The notes under the pieces: model-generated
The model's input: only the letters and a program-made list of their open reading frames with translations
The model's database searches: none
What the model was told of the DNA's origin: nothing
From: Betaproteobacteria bacterium
Lineage (GTDB): Bacteria; Pseudomonadota; Gammaproteobacteria; Burkholderiales; Casimicrobiaceae
Direction: 5' to 3'
Assembly (NCBI GenBank): GCA_016192065.1
Contig: JACPUX010000051.1
Location: forward strand, 62,001 to 126,000
Length of the DNA stretch: 64,000 nt
Position numbers and translations under genes: made by a program
In this document: piece after piece, positions 16,410 through 24,896 of the stretch
Position numbering within the stretch: position 1 is the stretch's first letter
Layout of the letters: every line of letters starts with the position of its first letter

Positions 16410-17375
16410 TCAGTCTCCGCCTCCACCACCATCGCCACCACCACTGTCACCGCCGCCACCGCTGTCACCGCCATCGCCCCACGAGGCCGAGGCGCCACCA
16501 CCCCCGAAGCTACCGCCGCCCCCGGACCAGGCGCTCTCGGAACCGCCGGAACTCCAGCCGCCACCGTGCCCGCCACCGCCATCTCCGAACCAGCCGCCGC
16601 GACCGCGCCCGCCGCCCGCGCCGAACAGCAGTATCAGGACCAGCACCAGCAGCGCCGCACCCCCGGCGATGATCAGCGAGCCGGTAATCAGCCAGCCGAC
16701 CAACCCGGCCAGCACGCCCGTCGCGCCGGAACCGGCGACGCGCCCGAGCATGGCGCGCAGGACCCCGCCGATCAACACCATGGCAATCAGCCCGGGGACG
16801 GCGAAATGCATCCAGTCCCCAGAATGTTGCGCTGGCCGCGGCTTAGTGGAGTCCACGGGCGCCGGGTTGATCTTGTCGTCGCCAGCGGCGACGCGGTGGA
16901 TCTTGTCGACCCCGGCGACGAGGCCTTCGAAGTAGTGGTTCTGGCGAAAGTGCGGCCCCATCACTTCGACCAGCAGGCGTCGCGCAGTCACGTCCGGCAG
17001 GTTGCCTTCGAGGCCATAGCCCACTTCAAGGCGCATTTTCTGGTCGTTCTTGGCGATGAGCAAGAGGGCGCCATTGTCCTGACCTTTCTTGCCCAGCTTC
17101 CAGGCCTCGGCGACGCGCATGGAATACTCTTCGATACTCTCCGGCTGCGTCGTGGGCACCAGCAGCACCGCGAGCTGGGTTCCGGTTTTCGCCTCCCAGG
17201 CGGCAAGTCGCGACTCCAGATCACCGACTTGGCCGCCGGACAAGGTGGCGGTGGTGTCCGTGACCCGCGCTTTGAGCGGCGGGATGGGCTGGGCGCCGAC
17301 CGGAGTGGTCTGCTCCCAGGCGCCCGCCCCGCCCGCCAGGGCGAGCACCGCCGCTAGAACCAGGGCGCGCCACAT
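16410..17375 (-). CDS. YgcG-type TPM-domain membrane protein with glycine-rich tail
   Basis: Exported membrane protein of about 321 residues. A signal peptide (ALVLAAVLALAGGAGA) is followed by a periplasmic TPM domain (about 35-165: TDTTATLSGGQVGDLESRL, LLLIAKNDQKMRLEVGYGLE), two close hydrophobic segments (about 190-255) and a tail of about 65 residues of almost only Gly, Ser, Ala and Asp. This matches YgcG-like proteins, which often accompany LemA. The role is unknown, with membrane stress or metal tolerance proposed for relatives. The first codons read GTG ATG TGG; ATG 17375 is chosen. It starts 7 bp after the lemA stop. Confidence 0.85.
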   Translation of the reverse strand: MWRALVLAAVLALAGGAGAWEQTTPVGAQPIPPLKARVTDTTATLSGGQVGDLESRLAAWEAKTGTQLAVLLVPTTQPESIEEYSMRVAEAWKLGKKGQDNGALLLIAKNDQKMRLEVGYGLEGNLPDVTARRLLVEVMGPHFRQNHYFEGLVAGVDKIHRVAAGDDKINPAPVDSTKPRPAQHSGDWMHFAVPGLIAMVLIGGVLRAMLGRVAGSGATGVLAGLVGWLITGSLIIAGGAALLVLVLILLFGAGGGRGRGGWFGDGGGGHGGGWSSGGSESAWSGGGGSFGGGGASASWGDGGDSGGGGDSGGGDGGGGGD

Positions 17376-17382
17376 CACCCGG

Positions 17383-17991
17383 TCAGGGCTTGGCCGGCGC
17401 GGGCTTGGTGAAGTCGACCTTGGGCGCGCTGCTGATCGCGGCTTCGCTCTCGACCGTGAAGTTGGCCTTGAGGCTCATGCCGAACATCTTGGCGGTGAGA
17501 TTCTCGGGGAAGGAGCGCACCGTGGTGTTGTAATCGGCCACCGACTTGATGTACCGGTTGCGCGCCACGGCAATGCGGTTTTCGGTGCCTTCGAGCTGGG
17601 AGGTCAGGTCGCGGAAAAGCTCGTTGGACTTGAGCTGCGGATAGCGCTCGGCCACCAGCATGAGGCGCGAGAGCGCACCCTGCAACTGGTTCTGCGCATC
17701 GATGAATTTCTTGAACGCGGCCGGATCGTTGACCAGCTCGGGCGTGGCTCTGATCGATCCGACGCTGGCGCGAGCATCGGTGACGCCCAGCAGCACTTCT
17801 TTTTCCTGTTCGGCAAAACCCTTGACCACATTGACCAAATTGGGCACCAGATCGGCCCGGCGCTGATACTGGTTGAGCACTTCCGACCAAGCGGCCTTCA
17901 CCTGCTCATCCTGCTGTTGCATGGTGTTGTAGCCGCAGCCGGAAAGCAGCAGCGTGACCAACACCGCCATGAGCGTCCAAAGCTTGCGCAT
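17383..17991 (-). CDS. lemA: LemA family lipoprotein
   Basis: Predicted lipoprotein of 202 residues. The N-terminus MRKLWTLMAVLVTLLLSGCG has a lipobox LSGC, so Cys19 should be lipidated. The rest is the helical LemA fold: DEQVKAAWSEVLNQYQRRAD, LVPNLVNVVKGFAEQEKEVL and the NRYIKSVADYNTTVRSFPEN helix. LemA proteins are widespread and of unknown function, and are commonly encoded with TPM proteins, as here. First gene of a three-gene operon lemA-TPM-TPM. An in-frame ATG start at 17991 follows AGGAGA (17998-18003 on the complement). Confidence 0.9.
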   Translation of the reverse strand: MRKLWTLMAVLVTLLLSGCGYNTMQQQDEQVKAAWSEVLNQYQRRADLVPNLVNVVKGFAEQEKEVLLGVTDARASVGSIRATPELVNDPAAFKKFIDAQNQLQGALSRLMLVAERYPQLKSNELFRDLTSQLEGTENRIAVARNRYIKSVADYNTTVRSFPENLTAKMFGMSLKANFTVESEAAISSAPKVDFTKPAPAKP

Positions 17992-18077
17992 CGATTTCTC
18001 CTGGTTGACAGACCCTGCGGGCCGAAGGCGTCACTTGACGTTCGGGCCGACTCGTAAATGAGGGCGCACCACCGGTT

Positions 18078-18788
18078 TCACAAGTTCCGAAAGGTGGCGC
18101 GCGCGAGGCACAGATCGTCCCACGCTTTGGCCTTGTCGGGCAAGTTGCGCAGCAGGTAGGCGGGATGGTAGGTAACCACTAGGGGCAGGCCTTGGTATCG
18201 ATGCACACGCCCGCGCAGGCTGGCAATGCTTGCCTCGGTGTCGAGCAAGGTGAGTGCGGCGAAACGACCCAAAGCGACGATCACACCGGGGCGCAGCAAG
18301 GCGATTTGCCGCTCCAGATAGGGGCGGCAGGCAGCCACTTCGCTCGGCTCGGGATTGCGATTGCCCGGCGGGCGGCACTTAAGCACGTTGGCGATGAAGA
18401 CGCTTTCGCCTCGCGTAAGGCCGATGGCGGCGAGCATGTTGTCGAGCAGCTTGCCCGCCGGCCCGACGAAGGGTTCACCTTGGCGGTCCTCCTCCGCGCC
18501 CGGAGCCTCACCCACGAAAAGCCAGCGTGCATCGCCCGGACCGATACCGGGCACCGCCCGCTGACGGGTTTCATGAAGTCCGCAGGCGGTGCAGGCGTTG
18601 ATAGCCGTCGGCAGTTGCTCCCAGGAAAGCGCTTCGATCCGTGGCGCGCGCGCCTCCTGATCGGTTTCAGCAGCGCCCGGCGCGCTGGTCGAAGCGGTGC
18701 CTGAAGGGGCGGCTTGAAGCGGCCGATCACGCCAGCGCCACAAGGGCAGCAATTGCAGCTCGCGCAGAATTTCACGACGACGATCCAT
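18078..18788 (-). CDS. Type-4 uracil-DNA glycosylase
   Basis: Base-excision repair glycosylase of 236 residues removing uracil from DNA. The family 4 motif is FVGEAPGAEEDRQGEPFVGP, the second active-site motif YHPAYLLR lies near the C-terminus, and four cysteines (INACTACGLHETR, and one in VLKCRPP plus one in EVAACRPYL) fit the iron-sulfur cluster of this family. The first about 75 residues are a Pro/Ala-rich linker that resembles the N-terminal extension seen when this enzyme is annotated as a phage DNA-polymerase-like protein. Its start abuts the rimI stop directly, so it is in the tsaB-rimI operon. A type-5 enzyme occurs at 32192-32830. Confidence 0.9.
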   Translation of the reverse strand: MDRRREILRELQLLPLWRWRDRPLQAAPSGTASTSAPGAAETDQEARAPRIEALSWEQLPTAINACTACGLHETRQRAVPGIGPGDARWLFVGEAPGAEEDRQGEPFVGPAGKLLDNMLAAIGLTRGESVFIANVLKCRPPGNRNPEPSEVAACRPYLERQIALLRPGVIVALGRFAALTLLDTEASIASLRGRVHRYQGLPLVVTYHPAYLLRNLPDKAKAWDDLCLARATFRNL

Positions 18789-19265
18789 TCAGGCGACCGA
18801 GAGCCGCGCCACCGCAGACAGCGGCAGAGAAACCAGGAGCGCATCTTCCCGTCCGCTCGCGGCCGGGTAGTAGCCGCGTCGACGCCCGACCACGACGCAG
18901 CCGTGGCGCTCATAGAAGGCCAGCGCCGCGGCGTTGGACTCGCGCACTTCCAGGCCAAGGTGCAAAGCCCCCAGGGCCCTTCCCTGCTCTAGAAAGTGCT
19001 CCCACAAGACGCTGGCGATGCCTTGCCGGCGCAGCGCCGGCGCAACACTGATATTGAGCAATTGCGCCTCTTCCACCCCCATCATCAGCACGCCGTAGCC
19101 GACCACACCGCCGCCCACTTCGGCGACCGTGCAGCTGTAGCCGGCGGCGAGCGAATCGGAGAAGTTGCCGGCCGACCAGGGGTGGCTGTAGATCAACGCT
19201 TCCAGGGCGGCGACCACCGGCACGTCGGCCGGGCCCATGGGCCGCAGTTCCGCCACGGGCCTCAT
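18789..19265 (-). CDS. rimI: Ribosomal protein alanine N-acetyltransferase RimI
   Basis: GNAT acetyltransferase of 158 residues, predicted to acetylate the N-terminal alanine of ribosomal protein S18. It has the acetyl-CoA loop VAPALRRQGIASVLWEHFL (R/Q-x-x-G-x-A) and VRESNAAALAFYERHGCVVV of the RimI type; YYPAASGREDALLVSL is the usual C-terminus. It overlaps the stop codon of tsaB by one base, a pairing (tsaB-rimI) that is common in proteobacteria, and is followed without gap by the uracil-DNA glycosylase. Confidence 0.92.
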   Translation of the reverse strand: MRPVAELRPMGPADVPVVAALEALIYSHPWSAGNFSDSLAAGYSCTVAEVGGGVVGYGVLMMGVEEAQLLNISVAPALRRQGIASVLWEHFLEQGRALGALHLGLEVRESNAAALAFYERHGCVVVGRRRGYYPAASGREDALLVSLPLSAVARLSVA

Positions 19266-19948
19266 TAACGCCAGCCCTCGCGGGCGCGCTCGGCGGTGGT
19301 CAGCGCCACCTTGTTGCGCAGGTACATCGCTTGCGCGCGCTGTGCCGGGCCGGCCAGGGCTACCCAGTCGCGGGCGGCGAGCTGCGCCACCGCGCCCGCC
19401 AGCGCCGGCGTCGCCTCAGTCTGTTCCGATCGGGCCAAACCCAGGCGTGGCGCCAGTTCGGGATAGGCGGAAAAACCGCTGCCCACTGGCAGCCAGGCAC
19501 CACCGTTGGGTACGAACACGTCCGCGGGTGCGCTCACCGTCGGCTCGCGAACGATGCGCCAGGCCGTGCCCTGTCGTTCATAGGCGGCCCAGTAGACTTC
19601 GTGCATGCGCGCGTCGAGACAGGCCAGAACCCGCTCGCCACCGCTCGCTTCAGCCAGCGCTTCAAGCGTGCCCACCGCTGCCACCGGCAAATCGGCACCG
19701 AAGCCGAGTCCTTGCGCCACTCCGCAGGCGATGCGCAAGCCGGTGAAGGAACCCGGTCCGCAGGCGACGGCAATACCGGTGCAATCACCGAGTTGCTGTC
19801 CGGCCTGATCGAGCAAATCGCGGACCATGGGAAGGATGATGTCACCGTGCGCCTGGGCTGCGGGAAAGGCGCGCGCCGAAATCGTGCCCTCGCGCCAAAG
19901 GGCGACCGAGCAGGTTTCCGTCGAGGTATCGAGCGCCAGGAGGAGCAT
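19265..19948 (-). CDS. tsaB: tRNA threonylcarbamoyladenosine biosynthesis protein TsaB
   Basis: ASKHA-fold protein of 227 residues, partner of TsaD in making t6A37 in tRNAs that read ANN codons. The N-terminus MLLLALDTSTETCSVALWRE and GIAVACGPGSFTGLRIACGV are hallmarks of TsaB, which lacks the metal-binding histidines of TsaD. It leads the operon tsaB-rimI-uracil-DNA glycosylase. Upstream (19949-20125) lies a REP-like palindrome and then the divergent rlmD. Confidence 0.94.
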   Translation of the reverse strand: MLLLALDTSTETCSVALWREGTISARAFPAAQAHGDIILPMVRDLLDQAGQQLGDCTGIAVACGPGSFTGLRIACGVAQGLGFGADLPVAAVGTLEALAEASGGERVLACLDARMHEVYWAAYERQGTAWRIVREPTVSAPADVFVPNGGAWLPVGSGFSAYPELAPRLGLARSEQTEATPALAGAVAQLAARDWVALAGPAQRAQAMYLRNKVALTTAERAREGWR

Positions 19949-20024
19949 GAGGCCGATTTTACCGCAGCGCGCCTGCTAAAATTGCCAGTTTTCTCCCAAC
20001 CAAACGCTGATCAAATCAGGAATC

Positions 20025-20070
20025 GTCATTCCGGCGATCGCCGGAATCCAGGAAATCCAACCACTGGACA
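20025..20070. repeat. REP-like palindromic repeat, copy 2
   Basis: A perfect 20-bp palindrome at 20028-20047 (ATTCCGGCGA and its complement) is followed by CCAGGAAATCCAACCACTGG. Apart from the loop and two or three bases the unit matches 11301-11334. It lies between the divergent genes tsaB and rlmD, so it is transcribed from neither as a terminator. Read on the minus strand it would encode the IPAIAGMT motif often seen in spurious translations of such repeats. Confidence 0.75.
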
Positions 20071-20125
20071 TCGGCCCTCGCCGGTGTGGCAGCTTTGACC
20101 AGCGCTCCCCAAGCCCGGAACGACC

Positions 20126-21421
20126 TTGCCCAGCGCACGCATTGAATCCCTCGACCAGGAAGGCCGAGGCATCACCCACCTCGAGGGCAAGACCATCTTT
20201 GTCGACGGCGGCCTGCCGGGCGAAACCGTGGTGTTCTCGTCCTACCGCAAGAAGCCCAATTACGAATTGGCGCAACTCGAGCGAGTACTTTCATCCAGCA
20301 GCCAGAGAGTGGCCCCGCGCTGCCCGCATTTCGGCGTCTGTGGCGGCTGCTCCATGCAGCATTTGGAACCGCGGGCACAGGTGGCGGCCAAGCAAAGAGT
20401 GCTGGAAGACGCGCTCTGGCATTTGGCGCGGGTGCGCGCCGAACGTCTGCTGCCGGCGATCGAGGGGCCGATCTGGGGCTATCGGCAGCGCGCGCGGCTT
20501 TCCGTGCGACATGTCTTGAAAAAGGGCACCGTGCTGGTGGGTTTCCATGAGAAGCGCAGCAGCTATGTGGCCGACATGCAGAGCTGCGCCGTGCTGCCGC
20601 CCGCCGTCTCGGATCTCCTGCTGCCTCTGCGGGCACTGGTGATGGAGCTTTCGGTCCGCGACCGCCTGCCGCAGATCGAAGTCGCGGTGGGCCGCGCCAG
20701 CATCACGCTGGTGCTGCGCATCCTTGATCCCTTGGCGCCCGCTGATCACGAGCCCTTGCGCGTCTTCGCCGAACGCCACGGCGTGTGCATCGACTTGCAG
20801 CCCAAGGGGCCGGACAGCGCATTCCGCCTGTATCCGCAAGAGGGCACCCTGGATTACGCCTTGCCGGAGTTCGGGGTGCTACTTCCTTTCCGGCCCACTG
20901 ACTTCACGCAGGTCAACGCCAGCATCAACCGCGTCCTGGTGCGCCGCGCCTTGAACCTCCTCGCCCCCGGAAATTCCGACCGCGTACTTGACTTGTTTTG
21001 CGGTCTGGGCAATTTCACCTTGCCCATCGCTTCCTGCGGGGCAAGGGTCACGGGCATCGAAGGCAGCGTCGCCTTGGTGAAACGAGCCCGCGAAAACGCC
21101 GCGCACAATGGCTTGGCGGAACGCTGTGAGTTCCTGGCGGCGGACCTCTTCGAACCCAGCGCGGTTTTGTCGCAAGCGCTTGACGACGCCGACAAACTGC
21201 TCATCGACCCGCCCCGGGAGGGGGCCATCACCGTTGTGAAAGCCCTGGAGCAGCAGGGGCCGCGGCGCATCGTCTACGTTTCCTGCAATCCCGCAACGCT
21301 GGCCCGCGACACCGCGGTGCTGGTCCACGAAAAGGACTATCGGCTCAAGGCGGCTGGGGTGGTGAACATGTTCCCGCATACCGCGCACGTAGAATCCGTG
21401 GCCTGGTTTGAGCGCAGCTAA
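20126..21421 (+). CDS. rlmD: 23S rRNA (uracil-1939-C5)-methyltransferase
   Basis: SAM-dependent RNA methyltransferase of 431 residues. It has an N-terminal TRAM-type domain ([20 protein letters not shown]), the iron-sulfur cluster cysteines [15 protein letters not shown], the SAM motif [14 protein letters not shown] and the catalytic cysteine in [14 protein letters not shown], all typical of RlmD/RumA. The start is TTG 20126; the frame closes at a TGA at 20096 with no ATG between. The gene is divergent from tsaB and followed by hairpins that overlap a candidate antisense-strand small RNA. Confidence 0.93.
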   Translation: MPSARIESLDQEGRGITHLEGKTIFVDGGLPGETVVFSSYRKKPNYELAQLERVLSSSSQRVAPRCPHFGVCGGCSMQHLEPRAQVAAKQRVLEDALWHLARVRAERLLPAIEGPIWGYRQRARLSVRHVLKKGTVLVGFHEKRSSYVADMQSCAVLPPAVSDLLLPLRALVMELSVRDRLPQIEVAVGRASITLVLRILDPLAPADHEPLRVFAERHGVCIDLQPKGPDSAFRLYPQEGTLDYALPEFGVLLPFRPTDFTQVNASINRVLVRRALNLLAPGNSDRVLDLFCGLGNFTLPIASCGARVTGIEGSVALVKRARENAAHNGLAERCEFLAADLFEPSAVLSQALDDADKLLIDPPREGAITVVKALEQQGPRRIVYVSCNPATLARDTAVLVHEKDYRLKAAGVVNMFPHTAHVESVAWFERS

Positions 21422-21497
21422 GCCGCAAGGCCGGGGCCAGCGGCACTTGCCGAATCGAACGGGGCACATCTCCAAGTAAGTGCGCCCTGCCGGGCGC

Positions 21498-21525
21498 AAA
21501 AAAAAGGGGCAACTTTCGTTGCCCC
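21498..21525 (-). terminator. Rho-independent terminator of the candidate small RNA
   Basis: On the minus strand GGGGCAAC (21525-21518) pairs perfectly with GTTGCCCC (21513-21506) around a GAAA loop and is followed by eight T. A second stem GCGCCC/GGGCGC at 21482-21497 follows. Read on the plus strand the first stem has no T tract after it, so this is chiefly a minus-strand terminator, though it may also help end rlmD. Confidence 0.8.
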
Positions 21526-21591
21526 ACCAGCTGTTGATTCTACATAGTCACGCTGCCCAGAATGCACCATAGGCGCACTCAGCAGGCTGAC
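21498..21591 (-). ncRNA. Candidate small RNA of about 94 nt
   Basis: On the minus strand 21603-21598 reads a perfect TATAAT; a weak TTGCCT-like -35 lies 15-16 bases upstream. A transcript starting near 21591 would run through a region with no gene and end at an 8-bp perfect stem (GGGGCAAC...GTTGCCCC, loop GAAA) followed by eight T at 21505-21498. Promoter and terminator at this spacing are the mark of an independent small RNA. I cannot match it to 4.5S, 6S, tmRNA or another family. It runs antisense to the 3' flank of rlmD, but does not enter that coding region. Confidence 0.5.
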
Positions 21592-21730
21592 CGGGCCATT
21601 ATATCGACTCCATCACAAAGGCAAAGGTGCAAGGCGCGGAATCGACCCGGCGCACGCCGGGTTGTTGCTTACTTCATACACTGTTGACACGCAGCGTGCG
21701 CGGTGGGCGCGTTCAGGCTATATTATGCTA

Positions 21731-23545
21731 ATGGCACACACTCCCTCCCCGGCGGTATCCGCGCCGCTCGGCCACAGCTCGGGGGCCTCGGGCGGCACTT
21801 CCGATCAGCGCCTGCGGCTCGAAGATGTACTGAAGCTCCTGCTGGCTGACGGCATGGTCTCGGTGGCCGATGCGGAGACTCTGTCGAGCAATCGCCGGGC
21901 GCGCTACGAACATCCCCTTGAAGCCATCGCCGAACAGAAGTTGCACAATCAACTGCCGCCGCACAAGCTGCTTCATCTCGAAGCTTTGGTGGAGTGGCTG
22001 GCGGGCAAACTCGATATTCCGTATGTGCACATCGATCCTTTGCGCATCGACTTCTCCGCGGTGACCGGCGTGGTCTCCAGCGCCTACGCCGAGCGCTACC
22101 GGATCTTGCCGGTGGCGGTGGACCCCAAGCAAATCACCATCGCCACCTCCGAGCCCTTCGTGCGCACCTGGGCCGGCGAGCTCGCGCAGATCCTGCGCCG
22201 CGAGATCAAGCTGGTTTTCGCCAATCCGCAGGACATTCGCCGCTATTTGGTGGAGTTCTATAACCTCGCCCGTTCGGTCAAGAAGGCCAGTGAGGCACAG
22301 CGCGGCGAGTTCAGCGTGGCGCGAGACTTCGAACAGCTGGTCGAGCTGGGCAAGGCCGGACCGCTCGACGCCAACGACCGCCATGTGGTGCATATCGTCG
22401 ATTGGCTGTGGCAGTACGCTTTTGAACAGCGCGCCAGCGACATCCACATCGAACCCCGCCGGGAATTCGGCATCGTGCGCTTTCGCATCGATGGCCTGTT
22501 GCATCAGGTATACCAGATCCCCATGCCGGTGCTGGTGGCCATGACTAGCCGCATCAAGCTCTTGGGCCGGATGGAGATCGTTGAACGCCGCCGCCCGCAG
22601 GACGGACGGATCAAGACCCTCACACCCGAGGGCGAGGAAGTGGAACTGCGTATCTCCACCATGCCCACGGCTTTTGGCGAAAAGATCGTGATGCGTATAT
22701 TCAGTCCCGACGTGCTGGTGCGCGACTTCCTGCAACTGGGTTTCTCCGAGGAAGACCAGAGCCGCTGGCAGAAGATGACGGCGCAGCCCAATGGCATCAT
22801 TCTGGTCACCGGTCCCACCGGATCGGGCAAGACCACCACGCTCTATTCCACGCTGAAAATGCTCGCTGAGCCCGAGGTCAACGTCTGCTCGGTCGAGGAT
22901 CCGATTGAAATGGTCGAGCCGGCCTTCAACCAGATGCAGGTGCAGCCGCAGATCGGCGTCGATTTTCCCAGCGGCGTGCGCACGCTACTGCGTCAGGATC
23001 CGGATATCATCATGGTCGGCGAGATTCGCGATCTCGAAACCGCCGACATGGCAATACAGGCCGCGCTGACCGGCCACCTCGTACTCTCCACCCTGCATAC
23101 CAACGATGCGCCCAGCGCGATCACGCGGCTCCTGGACCTGGGAGTTCCCTCCTACCTAATCCGTGCCACGCTGCTGGGCGTGATGGCGCAGCGTTTGCTG
23201 CGCACATTGTGCCCGCACTGCAAGGTCGAGGCGCCGGCGATCGACGAAGCGCAGTGGCAGGTGCTCACGACGCCCTGGCGGGCCAATGTTCCGGGGACTA
23301 CCTACGCAGCGCAAGGCTGCCTGGAGTGCCGCATGACCGGGTACCTCGGGCGCATGGGCATTTATGAAATCATGACCATGTCGCCGGCACTGGCCGCGCT
23401 GATCACGGGCGACTCCGACCAGGCCCGGCTACGCGAGCTCGCCTACAAGGAAGGCATGAAGCCCCTGCGCGTGTCAGGTGCGCTTAAGGTCGCCCAGGGT
23501 ATCACCACCCTGGAAGAAGTAATCAAGGTCGCACCGCCCACTTGA
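21731..23545 (+). CDS. GspE/PilB-family type II secretion / type IV pilus ATPase
   Basis: Predicted cytoplasmic hexameric ATPase of 604 residues. An N-terminal MshEN-like region (about 25-150) precedes the core: Walker A GPTGSGKTTTLYSTL, Asp box with CSVEDPIEMVEP, Walker B IIMVGEIRDLETAD and His box LSTLHTNDAPSAI. A four-cysteine zinc site is formed by LCPHCK and GCLECR. This is the PilB/GspE/HofB architecture. No pilC, pilD, gsp or other secretion gene is nearby, so it is an orphan whose machine cannot be named. ATG 21725 and ATG 21731 are both possible, neither with a clear ribosome binding site; a TTG at 21662 overlaps the upstream promoter region. Confidence 0.85.
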   Translation: MAHTPSPAVSAPLGHSSGASGGTSDQRLRLEDVLKLLLADGMVSVADAETLSSNRRARYEHPLEAIAEQKLHNQLPPHKLLHLEALVEWLAGKLDIPYVHIDPLRIDFSAVTGVVSSAYAERYRILPVAVDPKQITIATSEPFVRTWAGELAQILRREIKLVFANPQDIRRYLVEFYNLARSVKKASEAQRGEFSVARDFEQLVELGKAGPLDANDRHVVHIVDWLWQYAFEQRASDIHIEPRREFGIVRFRIDGLLHQVYQIPMPVLVAMTSRIKLLGRMEIVERRRPQDGRIKTLTPEGEEVELRISTMPTAFGEKIVMRIFSPDVLVRDFLQLGFSEEDQSRWQKMTAQPNGIILVTGPTGSGKTTTLYSTLKMLAEPEVNVCSVEDPIEMVEPAFNQMQVQPQIGVDFPSGVRTLLRQDPDIIMVGEIRDLETADMAIQAALTGHLVLSTLHTNDAPSAITRLLDLGVPSYLIRATLLGVMAQRLLRTLCPHCKVEAPAIDEAQWQVLTTPWRANVPGTTYAAQGCLECRMTGYLGRMGIYEIMTMSPALAALITGDSDQARLRELAYKEGMKPLRVSGALKVAQGITTLEEVIKVAPPT

Positions 23546-23614
23546 TTGGGCGGCGGGAGTGACGCACTTTCGGTGTCCGCTTTTGCTTTGGCCGCAAATC
23601 TTGGGAGGATGTTC

Positions 23615-24496
23615 ATGAAGAATGCGCGAGCTCGAACCTGGATCTCCATGATCCTGGCCAGTTTGGCCATGGTCGCCAACGCACAGGATTCGGCCACGCT
23701 GGCGCGAGTCAAGAAGACCAACGTGGTCAACATTGGCGTACGCGATTCTTCCGCGCCGTTTTCCTCGCTGGACGAAAAGAAGCAGCCAGTAGGCTATTCC
23801 ATCGACTTGTGCGTCCGCGTGGTGGAGAGCATCCGCTCCGAGCTGAAGCTGCCCAAGCTGCAGGTGAATTTCGTCCCGGTGACCTCCAGCACCCGCATTC
23901 CCGCGGTCATGGAAGGCAAGATCGATCTGGAATGCGGTTCCACCACCAACACCCGTGACCGCCAGAAAGACGTGGCGTTTGCCTACACGACCTTCGTCGC
24001 CGGCATCAAGATGGTGGCGCGCAAGACCTCCAAGATCAAATCCATTGAGGACTTGGCGGGCAAGACCGTGGTGCTCACCAAGGGCACGACGGCCCAGAAG
24101 ATCATCGACCGCGTGAACCAGGAACGACGCCTGGGGATCACGGTCAGCCTCTCCGACGACCACGCGCAGAGCTTTCAGGCGGTCGCGGAGGACCGGGCGG
24201 TTGCCTTCGTGATGGACGATGTGCTGCTTTATGGCTTGATCGCCAAGTCCAAGAAACCCGATGATTTCGAAGTCGTCGGCAAATATCTCTCGGTAGAACC
24301 TTACGCAATCATGCTGAAGAAGGACGACCCAGTCTTCGAGCGCTTGGTCAACAACGCCCTGGTAAACATGTTCAGCAACGGCCAGGCGCGGCAAATCTAT
24401 GAGCGCTGGTTCAACAGCAAGCAAATGAAAGTGCCGATGAGCCAGAACCTGCGCGAGGCCTTCAACATACCCAACAACCATCCGGCATGGCCCTGA
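23615..24496 (+). CDS. Amino-acid ABC transporter periplasmic binding protein
   Basis: Predicted periplasmic solute-binding protein (family 3) of 293 residues. The signal peptide MKNARARTWISMILASLAMVANA is followed by the mature QDSATLARVKKTNVVNIGVR, with PVGYSIDLCVRVVESI and ECGSTTNTRDRQKDVAFAYT typical of the glutamate/aspartate (GltI) group. ATG 23615 is preceded by GGGAGG at six bases; an ATG at 23609 abuts that site and is less likely. No permease or ATPase gene follows; tRNA-Ser lies downstream on the other strand. It may serve a transporter encoded elsewhere. Confidence 0.87.
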   Translation: MKNARARTWISMILASLAMVANAQDSATLARVKKTNVVNIGVRDSSAPFSSLDEKKQPVGYSIDLCVRVVESIRSELKLPKLQVNFVPVTSSTRIPAVMEGKIDLECGSTTNTRDRQKDVAFAYTTFVAGIKMVARKTSKIKSIEDLAGKTVVLTKGTTAQKIIDRVNQERRLGITVSLSDDHAQSFQAVAEDRAVAFVMDDVLLYGLIAKSKKPDDFEVVGKYLSVEPYAIMLKKDDPVFERLVNNALVNMFSNGQARQIYERWFNSKQMKVPMSQNLREAFNIPNNHPAWP

Positions 24497-24544
24497 GGCG
24501 AACCGCGGCGACACCCCCGGCGTTTCCGGGCCGGGCGGATTTCC

Positions 24545-24632
24545 TGGCGGAGGCGGTGAGATTCGAACTCACGAAAGGTTGCCCTTTGCCGGTTTTCAAG
24601 ACCGGTGCAATAGACCACTCTGCCACACCTCC
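24545..24632 (-). tRNA. tRNA-Ser (anticodon UGA)
   Basis: On the minus strand the acceptor GGAGGTG pairs with CGCCTCC (one G-U), then discriminator G and encoded CCA. The anticodon loop CTTGAAA gives anticodon TGA, the T arm GTGAGTTCGAATCTCAC is complete, and a long variable arm marks a class II tRNA. Length with CCA is 88. The following plus-strand region to 24896 (about 264 bases) shows no other gene. Confidence 0.96.
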
Positions 24633-24896
24633 GCGGTACTGACCCATGCCGGTTTTGGCTTCGACCTAACCGCTTGGGCCTGGCCCTAGGGTGGATTAAG
24701 CCCGCACAGCGCGCGAATCCACCAGACCACCCCGCAGCACTCGCCAACGGCCCGCCACCTGACACCCTTGGTGGAATCGGCCCTGTGGGCCTCAATCCAC
24801 TCGGCTTCCTGGCGATGCCCGCATCCCACATTGGCCCGCGGCGCGGCGAGTGCGCAATAATAGCTGGCCTGCGGGTCTTCGGAAAGGGTGGCTTTT

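Noticed and set aside
16410-16600. Glycine-codon tandem repeats that might be a minisatellite or CRISPR-like array
   Set aside because: They code for the Gly-rich tail of the YgcG-type protein; unit length varies and there are no spacers.
21662-21731. Upstream TTG start for the PilB-like protein
   Set aside because: It has no ribosome binding site and the added residues lie in a promoter-like region; ATG 21725/21731 agree better with the family.
24497-24896. Possible genomic-island attachment site at tRNA-Ser
   Set aside because: No integrase, no repeated tRNA 3' end and no change in gene content on either side.
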